In this document: piece after piece, positions 55,379 through 64,000 of the stretch
How the letters are laid out: every line of letters begins with the position of its first letter
Position numbering within the stretch: the first letter of the stretch is position 1
Source of the DNA: Armigeres subalbatus
Lineage: Eukaryota; Arthropoda; Insecta; Diptera; Culicidae
Length of the DNA: 64,000 nucleotides
Direction of reading: 5' to 3'
Assembly (NCBI RefSeq): GCF_024139115.2
Contig: NC_085140.1
Coordinates: forward strand, 26,257,956 to 26,321,955
Translations under genes and position numbers: made by a program
Notes under the pieces: model-generated
Database searches by the model: none
Told to the model about the DNA's origin: nothing
The model's input: the letters and a program-made list of their open reading frames with translations, nothing else

Positions 55379-55518
55379 AGAGTGTATGTAATTAAGAGTG
55401 GCGATATGTGCCGCATTTGATAGGTCTCCTGCTTGTTTGAAACACGATTTTGTATGGGAATGACAATGAATTTTGTTCCAATTCTGACAGTGTCGCCACT
55501 CTTAATTACATACACTCT
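55379..55518. mobile_element. ~140-bp MITE
   Basis: AGAGTGTATGTAATTAAGAG (plus TGGCGA) at 55379-55404 is exactly complemented at 55493-55518. Around it, two diverged copies of a segment ending GCGTCCCAGTGT (near 55272 and 55630) suggest insertion near a local duplication. Confidence 0.65.
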
Positions 55519-55726
55519 GAGTGATACCAATATGGAGACCCTCCTGCTGAGCGCTGGCAGGAGTAGCTCGACTTCGGTGGGGAGCTTCAGGACTTCCATA
55601 AGTCTAACATTATTGGTGCGTCCCAGTGTATATTCTTTCTTACGGTAAAATAAAATTGAAATTTGAAAGCAAAAAAATGCCCAAAATAAATTTTACCCGT
55701 AAAAACATTTTTCCAGCAGCTTATGC

Positions 55727-56124
55727 AACGTACACACCAGTCAAGCAGTTTGACAAACATTGACTCCGCCCCCAAGAAAACGCTTCGGTTGCTGCTTTGT
55801 TTGAACGTGTGTGAAGTTGTTCGAACAACCATTTGACAGTTGGCGGCTCGGTTGGAAAAAATTAAAACGGTTTGATTTTGGTTTGATTTGTCGGGGGTGG
55901 AGTCAAGGTTCGCCGAACATGTTTGAGCATTTGTAGTGAAGTTGCGCAAACCCCCATATATTTTTTGACGGTTGGTGCTCAAGTTGGCGCTTCGGTCGGT
56001 CGTGTGTGATATTGTTGGTCGAATAAAATTGATTGTTCGTGACGCAGTTGGTAAAATTTATCGATGATTGAATAAATGAGAGGTGGAGTCAATGTTGGTC
56101 AAACTGCTTGATCGTGTGTACGTT
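55727..56124. mobile_element. 398-bp TIR element
   Basis: The left arm AACGTACACACCAGTCAAGC, continuing through AGTTTGACAAACATTGACTC, is matched by the complement of 56081-56124 with a few differences. Interior words GTTCGAACAACC and TTGGCGGCTCGGTTGG recur in variant form (TTGGTCGAATAA, TTGGCGCTTCGGTCGG). No transposase. Confidence 0.65.
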
Positions 56125-56137
56125 CCATTAGACTGCC

Positions 56138-56345
56138 TTATAGGCACTTTTTCTTTATCAGATTTGCTTGCAACAAGTTGCATTAGACGGGGAATCCTGT
56201 CCCACTGTTTCCCATTGAAAATTGGCCAGGTCGCATTCTGGGCTCAAAAGTTATGGCCAGAATACTAATTTCAAATACTGTATAGGAAAAATCACTTTTT
56301 TGGTACTTATTCTCATGCTATTTTCTCGCCACAAATTGCGTTCAA
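56138..56345 (+). mobile_element. Fragment of the TGCCTTTCTCGT element
   Basis: GATTTGCTTGCAACAAGTTG, TTGAAAATTGGCCAGGTCGC and GGGCTCAAAAGTTATGGCCA match the internal unit of 31877-32542. It directly adjoins the previous TIR element. Confidence 0.6.
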
Positions 56346-57135
56346 CGTGAAATTTCACAGTAAGTACAAACTGGTCAGTTCCTGTATCGTGGACTCCCAG
56401 CGTCCTTGGCTAAACCCTTGTTGGGAACCCCTCACTATTGCAGATGATCAAAATAAAGAGCGTGCTAAGAGCAAGGATATTAAAAATCAACTTTGTTGCG
56501 GGGTGGACCTAATAAATTTTTGCTTTATGAATTTGTCAAGCCTCTGCATGATGATTGAGATATTCGACGGATGTCCTAAGGATATTCGCTCGGCCACGAC
56601 ATGGCGCAGTCGTACCTAATATTCGGATTAGTATCGTCTCTTTCTTTGTTCCGTTCTGTCATTCGAGCTCATATTCGTGTGCTAATGGGCGCCTACTATT
56701 CGAAAGCCGATTGCTTCGATTTAGAAATTCAAATCTCATTCAAATAATTCATGCTTCCATTTCGTGTCTTCGATTATTGTTTTAACGCAATCCGCTACAT
56801 ACTACCACAGATTGGATGACCTTCGGAATCGCCATTAGCCCCAGTTTATATAGATTCAAAAAAAAAACAAATTTAAATTGTAATAGCTCATCGAATATTA
56901 GACTTCGGCTTCGGTTTGGTTTTACACCATTGAAATCATACACGGTTAGAAAAAAGTACCCATTTTTAGGTACTTTTTTCTCTTGCATCTTCCTCCCTCT
57001 TCCCTTTGTTGTCATAAAATGAAGAGCAAAACCACTCAACAAGGGCAGTAAAGTGTGGGAACCTAACGTTAAGTAATCTCATGTTTACAAAAGTTGAGTG
57101 AAATTTACCTAAGTTTTGGATAGTTTCTATTTGAA
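56346..57135. other. No gene recognised; possible old MITE from ~56940
   Basis: AAAAAAGTACCCATTTTTAG is followed by its near-complement GGTACTTTTTT around 56948-56982. A similar word AAAAGTACCTAATATTAGGT lies at 58011-58032 on the other side of the trimeric array, so the array may sit inside an older inverted-repeat element. Confidence 0.35.
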
Positions 57136-57156
57136 ATTAAGTATATTTTATTTAAT

Positions 57157-57933
57157 ACTAGTTGACCCGGCAGACGTTTTCCTGCATAGTAGGCGAAAAT
57201 GCGCGTTGTGAACTGCCCATGCGAATTTCCCATACGAATCTTTATTTTAGTTTTTCACGATTTACTCAACTTTACTTATGGTTTACGACTAAGGAAGTAT
57301 TATATAAACCCGTCGGAAACTATAACGAATGTAGCTGCTGAAGGAATGAATAGAATCCATCCAGCCGTTTTCGAGTTATGCGGAAACGAACACAGACCAT
57401 TTCATTTTTATTATATAGACTAGTCGACCCGGCAGACGTTGTCCTGCATAGTAGGCGAAAATGTGCGTTTTCAACTGCCCATGCAAAGATTCCCATACAA
57501 AATCATGTTTTAGTTTTTCACGATTTACTCAACCTAATTCGTGAGTTTCGCATGAAAAATTAACATATAAACCCGTCGGAAACTATAACGAATGTTTCTG
57601 CTGAAGAAATGAAAAAAATCCATCCAGCCGTTTTCGAGTTATGCGGATACGAACACAGACCATTTCATTTTTATATATAAAACTAGTCGACCCGGCAGAC
57701 GTTGTCCTGCATAGTAGGCGAAAATGCGCGTTCTGAGCTGCCCATGCGAAATATCTTAATCTTAGTTTTTCATAATTTCTCCACCCTTACTCGTAATTTT
57801 CCCATTAGGAAATATCATATAAACCCGTCGGAAACTATAACGAATGTAACTGCTGAAGGAATGAATCAAATCCATCCAGCCGTTTTTGAGTTATGCGGAT
57901 ACGAACACAGACCATTTCATTTTTATATATAAG
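57157..57933 (+). mobile_element. Trimeric SINE-like array with shared target duplication
   Basis: Three tandem units (57157-57418, 57419-57681, 57682-57933) each begin ACTAGTYGACCCGGCAGACG and end CATTTCATTTTTATATATA-like; shared inner words are AAACCCGTCGGAAACTATAA and CCATCCAGCCGTTTT. A 21-bp duplication with 18 matches (57136-57156 and 57934-57954, sharing ATTTTATTTAAT) encloses all three, so the trimer behaved as one insertion. The unit resembles widespread insect SINE or RTE-type 3' ends. Frames inside are fortuitous. Confidence 0.7.
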
Positions 57934-58084
57934 ATTAAGCGAATTTTATTTAATTTCAAGAAAAAATGACTTAATTTTGGGTTCCCACAATAAACACCCG
58001 ATTTAAGTGAAAAGTACCTAATATTAGGTAGACAGAATAGTTTTTAAATATTTGTATCGGCCTTCTTGGAGTTCTCATCTAGTG

Positions 58085-58262
58085 CTTCTTCCCCAGAAGC
58101 TTGTTCCATGCTCCTTTCCAGTTGCATTTCTTGTTTCTTCCATTTTTTCCCTTCTTTTTCCATCAGGCAAATAATGAAAAATACATTTCCCAAATAAGGG
58201 GAACATGAGCCGATGTTTTGATACTTGTATTTCCCCCCCTGAGTCGACGTTCTGATCCTTCA
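58085..58262 (+). mobile_element. LINE 3' end related to the 6255-7950 insert
   Basis: CTTGTTCCATGCTCCTTTCC, CCATCAGGCAAATAATGA, TTCCCAAATAAGGGGAACAT, GAGTCGACGTTCTGATCC match in order the 3' region at about 7788-7945. Only the 3' part is present, as in a 5'-truncated LINE insertion. Confidence 0.65.
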
Positions 58263-60599
58263 TCATTTATTGTCGGATCAGAACCTTCCGGAAATACGTC
58301 AAAGGATTGATTATGGATGTGGTCCCCGAGAGAATCGTCTAATAAAAGGTTGAAATCGAATCACTTTGAATAAGTGAATTTGAAAATTATTTGTCATCAT
58401 TTCCCATAGCGAAAATCTGGATTCTGACGCCCCCTAAGGCATGGCACCCTTGGCGGGGGCCAACCCTGCCAACCACAGGCTATTGCGCTGTTTGTACCAA
58501 TAATCTAAATATCTTAATTCAACTATAAGCCTCGTGTATAGTAGCTCGATCGAGCTGACTTTCAACATATTGTCGGCGTACTTCCGTACAGAACTTTCTT
58601 CCGAAGTTTTATCTGTCTAACCAATTGATGCTTTGTTTAGCGCATCTTTAGGCTAATCCAGCGCCCTAGAGAAAAATCCAACTTCGGTATAAAAAGTATG
58701 CTAACTTTGCTCCGTATAAGCAATATCCATATTGAACTTCTGAACAACCGCTATCTATCTTCTTCTATTTAAATAAAAATGAGTTGAGCTTTCCTTTCTG
58801 AAGATTTAACTCACGAACGGGTAGACCGATTTGCAAGACTTTTCCCCTAATTTATTCGTTTCCACAATGTTTGTATATACAAAAAGTGGCTAAATTTACC
58901 AAGGAAAGATGAAAAAATCATTAAAATCCATTCTTCAGGATCGCCAAAATGTGTGACTCCAAATGGTCGGAGCCAAATAGTATCACAACAGCACAGGATG
59001 CGGGTGTATGCCACGGAGATCTGACAAGAAGAGGGCGAGTCATAGCTTGCTGCTCTTCGATTGACACGCTGATGTGGAAAGGCTGAAGAATTCCGCACTG
59101 AAATCCAAAACATTTTCCTCAGAAAATCAATTTTTTCAACGAGAATTTAAAAGAAATTCCCGTCGAAAAGCCGAAGAATTTTCTGTATCCAGGTTTCCAC
59201 GCTCGTCATAATGGCGTCTGCTATTTTGACAATTACTGCTTCCGATGCTGAATTGATTTCGACGCTGAGCCGCGTGTAAACAACCGATTCACTTTGTTAT
59301 TTGGCAAAAATAAACGATCTGCAATCATAATAAGGAACTATAACAAATTGTGTGTATCTTTTACCACAGCAACATCATGAAAGTTATTCACCTAATGCAT
59401 ATCTGAATAAGTTGTGTAGAGAAGAGGACTCAATTTCCATGCAAAATGTTACAAGGGAAATCACAACCACGATGCTAAACGGTTGATCGCTGTTGAACTA
59501 CAGGAATGAAATTCCCGTGGAAAAGCCGAAGAATGTCCCGTGATAATTTAGAAGAATTTCCCCTTTAGAATTTTTGAATTTTCCGGGGGAATTCAGCTAG
59601 ATTTCTCGGTGAAATTGAGAAAAAAATGCTTGTAGAAATTTAATTTACGAAATTTCAGAAGAAGTTTTCAAGTAAAAATTTCCTTGTTAATCTGAAGAAA
59701 ATCCCGGAGTAATTCAACAGAATTTTCCTAAGAAATTCATATAAGTTTCTAGGAAAAAGTTCGGAAAATCAAGTACAATGTTTTGAATAAATTCAGATGA
59801 TCTTCCTATGGAAATTTAGGTTAATTTTCTTTTTGAAATCCATAGGAATTTCTTGTACAATGAAATAAGTTCAAAATTTGGAAATGGCAAATATGATCAT
59901 ATACAGGGGAGCGAATAAGTCAAAATTTGAATTACTCTTGTGGTTATTTCCGCTCTCAAGCATTTGAGCATTTTCCCTAAATTTAGACATCCAGTAAACA
60001 AATGGCTGACGTTAATTTTTGATATATTAATAAAATTATATCAGTCTTAAAGTGGGCGAACCGGATTCGTAATTGATTGCGACATTCCACACCACTTCAA
60101 TTGGAAACCCCTGGCCGTGGACACTATGCTGCAACGTGAGCTGAGAAGGGTTGGCATGAATACATAAAAAACATGAACACATAAAGTTGCTGCAGAAAAG
60201 CTTTCGTCGGCCGCTATGTATCCACCACATACAGTCCTGCACTGCATTGGTAGTTAGGTACTTACATAGCTCGAAAGCGTTTATCGTCTGGTCCGATGCA
60301 CAAAAAAGCTGGACTCGGTCACAGCCAGCACTGGCAGCACCGGATGCCAATACAGGAGAGACCCGAAGGACTCTCCACGGGGTCGTTGGGGTGAAGCATA
60401 GTTGTATTATAGTAGCATGGCGCCATGCTAAAAGAGTCGGGCTCGTCCTACGACGCTTAGTAGGTACTTTTTCTCTCAATCTCGGTGATTCTCAGCACGT
60501 TCTCTCCATCGTCGTCTTCGTGGCCGTCCTCGTCGGTATTTCGATACGGCGGAATTGATTCGATCGGAGCAGGCCACTTTCTGGCAGAACAGCCGGAAA
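58263..60599. other. No gene recognised; degenerate GAAATTCCC repeats at 59090-59870
   Basis: Words such as GAAATTCCCGTGGAAAAGCC, AGAATTTTCC and GGAATTC recur loosely in 59090-59870, like the interior of the hAT-like element at 37980-38700. Frames at 60036-60558 overlap on both strands without a domain. Confidence 0.4.
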
Positions 60600-60970
60600 C
60601 CACATTCGAGGAGAGTCAGTTGTCGGTCGGTTCGGTTCCTAGCTGCAACACCTGTCCATTCTTACGCGAGTACCGACCTAGTCGGCGGTGAGCGAGTGCG
60701 ACGTTGGGTGGCGACGCGACGTAGACAACGTCTAGAAAGTTGTGTGGGCCTGGAGTCTTGCTGGATCGGTTGGCTACGTTGGTGTATTACTTTTAAAAAT
60801 AGTCGGTGACAGTTAGGAAGGAATCCCGCAACGTGAAGCGCGGAGAAACGCTCGCCTATCGTGAGTGCGCCGCGAATTACGTCATTTTCGGGCGTCACGT
60901 TTCTGCCGTGGAACGTCGCCGCGTCCGTTTCATGTGAGTGTGCCTGTGTATGTGTACAGTGTAGGTCCAT
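60600..60970 (+). promoter_or_regulatory. Candidate promoter and 5'-UTR of 14-3-3 zeta
   Basis: A CpG-rich island about 1.4-1.7 kb upstream of the 14-3-3 zeta start codon includes an insect initiator-like TCAGTT at 60616-60621 (A at 60618). Several CG-rich words follow, as in an untranslated first exon. The exon end and the acceptor before 62332 are not certain; an AG at 62299-62300 near the start codon is one candidate. Overlapping frames are not supported. Confidence 0.35.
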
Positions 60971-61074
60971 GTTTAGCTGTGCAAATATCGTTGCTGCTTC
61001 GCGGACCGATTAGTCATCATTATAATAATTTAATGCCGTTACGCCCCCGTCTCACACCATGCGACAAATATTAA

Positions 61075-62331
61075 CGCTGCTTTTGAGAAGCGCTGAAGGC
61101 ATTTCGCGGGGAACTGCTCGGTCTCAATTACTACTGCGAGGGCGCATCCCACGAGAGCCATTTCCGATTAATTAAACATCACGTGGTCGCTTCCGGAGAA
61201 CGAAAAAAAAAAAGAATCTACCACAAAGGAAAGCATGTCATTGCATACCACAGGGCGAAACACTCTGCCCATGATCGTATAGCTGTCCCATATGAATTTT
61301 CGTCTTTTTCGGGTTAGAATCTGCAACTGTCATATTCATTATAGTATTATCGAATGCAATTGTAAAATAGTAACGCTTGTTCAGGAGAAGACGAAAAAAA
61401 TATTAGGCCAGTTTCCCCCAGATGGAAAATGACTGCATATGAGTTCTTTTTTAAGATAGTAGGCTAGGATAAGCAGGCTCGATGTTTGTTCCTAATTTTC
61501 TCCATTTGATGTTTTTTTCATATGGGACTAATATGCGATCATAGACAGTATACATATAAGGACCTTTTTTGCCAGTCCTTCCATCTTCCTTCTTGCTGTT
61601 CTCAAAGATGTCAAATGATAAAAAGTGATGTTTGATTTAGAAAATATTTGCATTGCTGTACTGCAATCAATTTGTGTGCAACGTGTAGTCATTTGCAATG
61701 TTTTTTTATTATTTCAGCAGTTATAAATACATGCAAAATTGGGTAGCTATGTTTTGAATTTCAATAGTTTAAATTTTATTCGCTCTATTGTGAATTAGAT
61801 TTGGCATCGTAATTGTTTTTATATGTGTTATATTTTATACTACGAATTTGTATATTGTTGGACAAAACTGATCCTCAGCTAATTTCATGATAATTTATTT
61901 ACCTGTGAAGAATTCATCTACTTACTACGCCAGTAGCGTTAGTCTTTTGTCCCAGATTTTAAAAACCATTTGGCATCCCTTGCAAGCGCTGTGCGAAGAA
62001 CGACACACCACCGCATTATTAACAAATAAGGAGCCTCCATACTTTTCTATCTCTGCAGAGGTCAAGTATCGATTTTTTGCATCGATACCTATTAGACTGC
62101 AGTGACAGTGGCAGCGGCAGTCACTGTGTGTAGTGTAACCTTGAAGTGTTGGTCACACCGCCCGAAACGGCACTCGGCTATCGAAATTGAATATCAAATC
62201 CAAATGAAAAGTACCCACACAAGTTTTATTCAACCCGCTCTACAATGTCCGCATCTTCTCCGTCTCATCAATAGGAACATCTGCACTAGCAGCAGTATCA
62301 GAAAACTCACCACCACCACAACCACAGCAAA
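61075..62331. other. Likely intron or 5' flank of 14-3-3 zeta
   Basis: AT-rich DNA without recognised repeats or coding frames between the CpG island and the first coding exon. Confidence 0.4.
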
Positions 62332-62851
62332 ATGTCTACCGTCGACAAGGAGGAGCTGGTCCAGAAGGCTAAACTGGCCGAACAATCGGAACGGTACGTC
62401 GCTACACTCCGTTGGAATTCCAATATGGCCAAATTACTTAACATGCGCCCCCACTTTCCTCTTCCGCAGATATGACGACATGGCACAAGCGATGAAATCA
62501 GTGACAGAAACCGGAGTAGAACTATCAAACGAAGAACGAAACCTGCTATCTGTCGCCTACAAGAATGTCGTCGGTGCACGAAGGTATGTATCGAGCGGAG
62601 CAGAGCAGTGAAGCGATCAATAGCTATCGATTTGTTGCCATGAAATTTTAAGTTTCAGTGATTTGGAAAATTAATATTCATTGTCGACATCCCGTTCTTT
62701 TTTGTTTGTTCTTCTTTCCGACAGATCGTCCTGGCGGGTAATATCGTCGATTGAACAGAAAACCGAATCCTCTGCCCGCAAACAGCAGCTAGCACGGGAG
62801 TACCGAGAACGAGTCGAAAAGGAGCTTAGGGAAATCTGCTACGAAGTATTG
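62332..62851 (+). CDS. 14-3-3zeta: 14-3-3 zeta, first three coding exons (gene continues beyond 64000)
   Basis: Exons 62332-62393, 62470-62583 and 62725-62851 with donors GTACGT, GTATGT, GTGAGT and acceptors CTTCCGCAG and TTTCCGACAG; they join in frame to 101 residues. The start [20 protein letters not shown] and the junctions SERYDD and [12 protein letters not shown] are typical of the insect zeta isoform. This part forms the dimer-interface helices and includes the RRSSW region with the Arg/Lys residues of the phosphopeptide groove. The full protein is about 248 residues, so roughly 60 percent is outside the window. 14-3-3 proteins bind phosphoserine motifs of many cytosolic partners, including Ras/MAPK signalling. 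No damage seen. Confidence 0.95.
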
Positions 62852-63046
62852 GTGAGTGTCTAATAGATTATGGGTTTATTTTTACCCAGCCATTGCGTGG
62901 CATGACTGGAACGTGCTATCAATTAATTTCGGTTGAGTCATTCGTCTTCAGAAAAATATATTAAGCTCTTTTAGTGGAATGTATTAAACCGTCTAAGACG
63001 AATTAAGTACTGTCCATTTAATTCCACTAGTTAATTTTCGTAATCT

Positions 63047-63100
63047 TTGCAGATACGTATTTCGACCACAACTGTGTGGTCGTCTTCAGTGTCTTGTACT
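63047..63100 (-). ncRNA. Hammerhead-ribozyme-like motif, decayed stem I
   Basis: Minus strand: GTAC and GACA, CTGAAGA (63090-63084), one extra C, stem II GACCACA pairing TGTGGTC, GAAA, TACGTAT and C (63053), then TGCA where TGTC would be needed to pair GACA. Stem II is perfect over 7-8 bp. The loss of pairing in stem I suggests reduced or no activity of this copy. Confidence 0.5.
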
Positions 63101-63180
63101 TGACTCGACTTGAAGAAAACAATCGCAACTTACACTATTTATACTACGCTAGGTACCTAATCTAATCTTATTTGCCTACT

Positions 63181-63600
63181 TTATTTACCTATATAGTAAA
63201 TTACTTTATTGTTTAGGTAGAAACTTGAAGAGCCAAGAGCTGCCATTTCCTGATCCTTATTCAACAGCGCTGTTTGTACCTGTCGGTGGATTTCCAAACT
63301 CTCAGCTACATCGAGTTTCCATGGGGAAGAGACATTTCTTAAGATTTTAATATTTGATGCCGTAATTGGGTGATTTTCCTTATACACATGCTCTGCTACC
63401 TTAGATCTAAATTCGTAATGTAATCCCTTATCGTTTTCTCTTTTCGCCTTACTCACTTCCGCCATATGTTCCTTGAACCTTATATCTAATGATCTTTTTG
63501 TTTGCCCTACATAGATTTTTTCACATTGGGAACAACTTATCTTATAAACGCCTGCCTTATTCAACATTTCTACTTTATCCTTCGTTGAACCCAATAGAGA
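63181..63600 (-). pseudogene. GIY-YIG endonuclease domain of a Penelope-like element
   Basis: About 137 codons, open at the start: LLGSTKDKVEMLNKAGVYKI, CSQC, KIYVGQT, SLDIRFKEH, HVYKENHPI, ESLEIHRQ. GVY and YVG are the paired signature strands, R in DIRFKEH and E in ESLEIH the catalytic residues, and CSQC with later His residues the zinc-binding insert typical of Penelope endonucleases. It would nick DNA to prime reverse transcription. No ATG precedes it because the element lacks its RT part. The catalytic residues all look intact. Confidence 0.85.
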
Positions 63601-63665
63601 CTTGAGTTGGTTGCTTCTACTACATTCGTCTTGTTATAATTAAACATTCCAACACTCTTGCGGCC

Positions 63666-64000
63666 AGGCACCGCAAGTGGCAGAGAGTAGAACAACTATC
63701 TTATAGAGTTATCGAGATGAGAAACATAAAATCCTTAGGAAGTTATCAGCTTCATCACAGATATCAGATTTTTTTTACTTTTTTGACATAATTCATGAAT
63801 TGATATCGAGTCATTGAAAATCATCGAATCATGGAGGGTCTTTACAACAGCGCTTGCATGTGTTCAAAATATTGTTTTGATCTAAACTTTCTTAAAAAAA
63901 AACTAGTGGCCAAGAGTTTGCCTCACATTTTTCACATGAAACTTTGGAAGAAATTTCCATCGAAATTCAGAAAAATTACCACATGAATATTAAGAAGAAT
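63666..64000. other. No gene recognised
   Basis: Probably intron of 14-3-3 zeta. The last 60 bp contain GAAATTTCC-like words similar to the degenerate repeats near 59100-59870. Confidence 0.4.

Larger units (their letters stand above)
62965..63665 (-). mobile_element. 5'-truncated Penelope-like element
   Basis: On the minus strand: a short RT-endonuclease linker relic (FNYNKTN near 63645-63625, then QLKSLLGSTKDKV after a small frame disturbance), the GIY-YIG frame, a non-coding 3' part, and a terminus with the hammerhead-like motif followed by the AGTGGAATTAAATGG flank. The RT domain is absent, so the copy is 5'-truncated. It lies downstream of exon 3 of 14-3-3 zeta, antisense to it and presumably in an intron. 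Confidence 0.75.

Noticed and set aside
57199..57932. Three short frames with a common EGMN(R/Q)IHPAVFELCG text
   Set aside because: They are parallel translations of the trimeric SINE-like unit, whose 3' part is conserved as nucleic acid.

Overview
The window reads as nuclear DNA of a culicine mosquito, most likely Aedes. The evidence is short intron-containing genes with insect GT-AG junctions, AT-rich spacers, and a very dense load of LINEs, Penelope-like elements, a Ty3/gypsy copy and many MITEs of the kind that fill Aedes genomes. Only three cellular genes can be supported: the last exon of an unrecognised threonine-rich acidic protein (17488-18484, +), a complete MRTO4 ribosome-assembly factor gene with one 66-bp intron (19173-20084, -), and the first three coding exons of 14-3-3 zeta (62332-62851, +), which continues past the right edge. 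The first two converge. I saw no tRNA, rRNA, CRISPR array or recognisable non-retroviral virus-derived sequence.

Layout. 1-4018: degenerate short-period repeats, two Penelope-type palindromes carrying hammerhead-ribozyme-like cores, and a 1.26-kb insertion with a 22-bp target duplication. 4019-7983: a terminal-inverted-repeat element that hosts a hAT-type MITE and a LINE-derived non-autonomous element with a perfect 28-bp target duplication. 7984-13217: a decayed Ty3/gypsy element with gag, a canonical -1 slip site, broken pol, and a 3' LTR split by a 1-kb insertion. 14170-17202: a 3-kb minisatellite of about 130 copies of a 23-bp unit. 17488-20084: the two convergent genes. 21437-26723: a Loa/Lian-like LINE broken by two MITEs, an (AT)n tract and a 916-bp TA-flanked element. 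27605-32542: MITEs and a minus-strand LINE. 32700-36178 and 44656-50430: long stretches without recognisable genes, possibly introns or regulatory DNA of a larger locus. 36179-44655: more transposons, including a 2-kb hAT-like element. 50437-58262: MITE relics, a LINE endonuclease remnant and a trimeric SINE-like array. 60600-64000: a GC-rich candidate promoter, 14-3-3 zeta, and a truncated Penelope-like element with a GIY-YIG endonuclease and another ribozyme motif.

The strongest observations are the hammerhead-like cores in Penelope-type sequences (one inside a perfect 231-bp palindrome), a family of three MITEs that share terminal motifs, an internal motif and unusual 7-bp target duplications, and clean insertion stratigraphies in which removing the insert and one duplication restores the host reading frame. 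All coordinates and motifs were read by eye; family assignments rest on motif recognition without a database search.
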